From assembly GCA_031216915.1 (NCBI GenBank), contig CM062292.1, positions 74,010,956 through 74,074,955 on the forward strand: a stretch of 64,000 nucleotides of DNA. Direction: 5' to 3'. Each line of letters begins with the position of its first letter. The stretch's first letter is position 1. The DNA is from Pictodentalium vernedei (lineage: Eukaryota > Mollusca > Scaphopoda > Dentaliida > Dentaliidae). Both the position numbers and the translations under genes were made by a program. This document shows, in pieces, positions 62,971 through 64,000 of this stretch. The notes under the pieces were generated by a model. It ran no database searches, was not told where the DNA came from, and worked only from the letters and a program-made list of their open reading frames with translations.

Positions 62971-63462
62971 CACTGCAAAAAATATTGGTTCTCTTTAGAA
63001 CCAAAACTGGTTCTAATCTTTCCTTGAGATGGAACCAGTTCTTTTTAAACAGTATTTATTTCAAATCAAATAAATTTATAAAGATTAACATTAAATATTA
63101 ACAGAATTAAACATAAATTGAGGGGGTTTCAGCCGTAAGTTTAGAGCTTATACGAGGTTGTCTCAAATCATTATTAAGCAAAGGAGATATTATGAACAGT
63201 TGGCATATCGAACCAGTTTTGGTTCTCTATACCAGGTATTTATATTCGCTTTGTTTCAAAATGTTTGGCGACTGCGTTGAATAAGCTCCAAGTTTATTGC
63301 TGAATCTACTTCAGTTCATGTATTATTCTGTTAAAATTGAATGCTAATCTTGGTAAATTTATTTGATTTGAAATAAATACTGTTTCAACTAAACTGGTTC
63401 CATCTCCGGGACAAGATTAGAACCAGTTTTGGTTCTAAAGAGAACCTATATTTTTTGCAGTG
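62971..63462. mobile_element. TA-flanked MITE family E, copy 2, in the integrase gene
   Basis: TA at 62969-62970 and 63463-63464. Ends CACTGCAAAAAATATTGGTT and the complement of AACCTATATTTTTTGCAGTG. Internally like 44476-44992, but the central hairpin is partly replaced (GTTGGCATATCGAACCAG, then CTATACCAGG). It interrupts the integrase C-terminal part. Confidence 0.9.
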
Positions 63463-63765
63463 TAGAGTGAGAATCAGTAAATTCAAGAAAACGTTTTAGA
63501 AAGATTATTTGTCCAACTGGACCGAAGAGTTATTTACAGTGGTAGCAACCATAATAGGTCATCCAGTCACATACGTTCTGAAGGATGATAGTGGGGAAGT
63601 GTTGAAAGGGTCCTTCCATACTGAAGAACTTCAGCGAGTTTCACACAAAAATATTTACAAAATCGAACGCATTCTCGAAGAGAATTGTTCGTGAAGTGGT
63701 TGCGGTACCCCACTTCGTTCAACTCTTGGGTCAAGCAGAGTCAGCTGGCCAATAAAAGGGGGTGA

Positions 63766-63921
63766 AATAAACACACATTCCCTAAAATGGAAGAAGGGGG
63801 GGGGGGGGGGGGGTAGTTCGAACGGATCGTGGCCTTTGTTTGGAAAGAAAGTCCCCAGGAGCGAAATCACATTCTTTTCACAAATAATCATACTGTACAT
63901 AATGATAATCACGAAGCGTCG
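63766..63921. other. Spacer with poly-G tract
   Basis: An 18-base G run lies at 63796-63813. No gene is supported after the integrase remnant. Confidence 0.6.
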
Positions 63922-63925
63922 TTAA

Positions 63926-64000
63926 CCCTTTACCCAACGCAGACGATATAAAAATTTATTATTTTAAATATCATGTTTTAAAATGTTTAAAAAAACTTAA
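63926..64000. mobile_element. piggyBac-like MITE family C, copy 7, cut by window end
   Basis: TTAA at 63922-63925, then CCCTTTACCCAACGCAGACG and AAATTTATTATTTTAAATAT as in other family C copies. The element continues beyond the window. Confidence 0.88.

Larger units (their letters stand above)
62116..63765 (+). pseudogene. Retroviral-type (Maverick/Polinton-like) integrase, broken by two MITEs
   Basis: An N-terminal part (62160-62460) contains YYDTEYPGSFGGGDAL and, in another frame, VRRTFPRKKVVVGG. The catalytic core shows VFSKYAWVIPLPNKFGDSI with a catalytic Asp just before it, then KLQTDQGKEFLNSKFQKFLK with the second Asp and start of the Glu region. The C-terminal part has YLSNWTEELFTV-like sequence (63505-63690) and a chromodomain-like end (FVKWLRYPTSFNSW, about 63688-63730) in a shifted frame. 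This is the class labelled transposon-derived F54H12.3-like in animal annotations. Interruptions are a 68-bp hairpin at 62487-62554, a family E MITE at 62971-63462 and several frameshifts. Only motifs are given; the frame is not functional. Confidence 0.75.

Overview
The window reads as repeat-dominated, AT-rich DNA from an invertebrate animal nucleus, most plausibly a mollusc or another marine invertebrate. The reasons are SINEs with 5S-rRNA-like or tRNA-like heads and (AAAT)n tails, dense palindromic MITEs, relics of hAT, Tc1/mariner, LINE and Maverick-type integrase elements, long poly-G tracts, a complex satellite array, and no bacterial-style gene order. The species cannot be fixed from the sequence alone. 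I see no intact, clearly host protein-coding gene. The best host-like coding piece is one candidate exon at 5412-5585 (minus).

Layout. 0-8 kb: a SINE split by a hAT-type MITE, a TTAA-flanked MITE, a solo arm of a foldback family, a 4.3-kb TA-flanked element with 27-bp terminal repeats, and a hAT MITE with a perfect 8-bp target duplication carrying a second MITE. 8-16 kb: a 5S-headed SINE, a 2-kb foldback element with arms of about 650 bp (11.6-13.6 kb), and a second inverted copy of the composite hAT. 16.4-20.9 kb: a decayed hAT element with BED-finger and DDE-type transposase remnants. 21-35 kb: a run of TTAA-flanked MITEs of at least five families, four SINEs and several hairpin elements. 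34.7-38.2 kb: a broken member of a multicopy metazoan gene family that I recognise but cannot assign a function. 39-43.7 kb: a LINE reverse-transcriptase fragment, more SINEs and MITEs. 44-57 kb: two broken Tc1-type transposons and an inverted duplicate of 32.4-33.5 kb. A piggyBac-like MITE in that duplicate holds a 4.9-kb element made of about 31 satellite monomers of about 143 bp. A second fragment of the 35-38 kb gene family lies beside it. 57-64 kb: a short relative of the hAT element, minisatellite DNA, and a 4-kb decayed integrase-bearing element of the Maverick/Polinton-related type, itself hit by three MITEs.

How the parts fit. Elements are nested to at least three levels (MITE in hAT in SINE; satellite in MITE in inverted duplication; hairpin in integrase), so relative ages can be read from the sequence. 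Two themes stand out. First, almost every MITE family, whatever its termini and target site (TTAA, TA, 4 bp or 8 bp), is centred on a long near-perfect hairpin, and some hairpin cores are shared between families with different outer sequence. Second, the smallest family is only the hairpin: 68 bp, with a 4-bp target duplication, found inserted in the coding parts of two other transposons. Identifications rest on reading motifs and repeats by eye; no alignment or database search was run.
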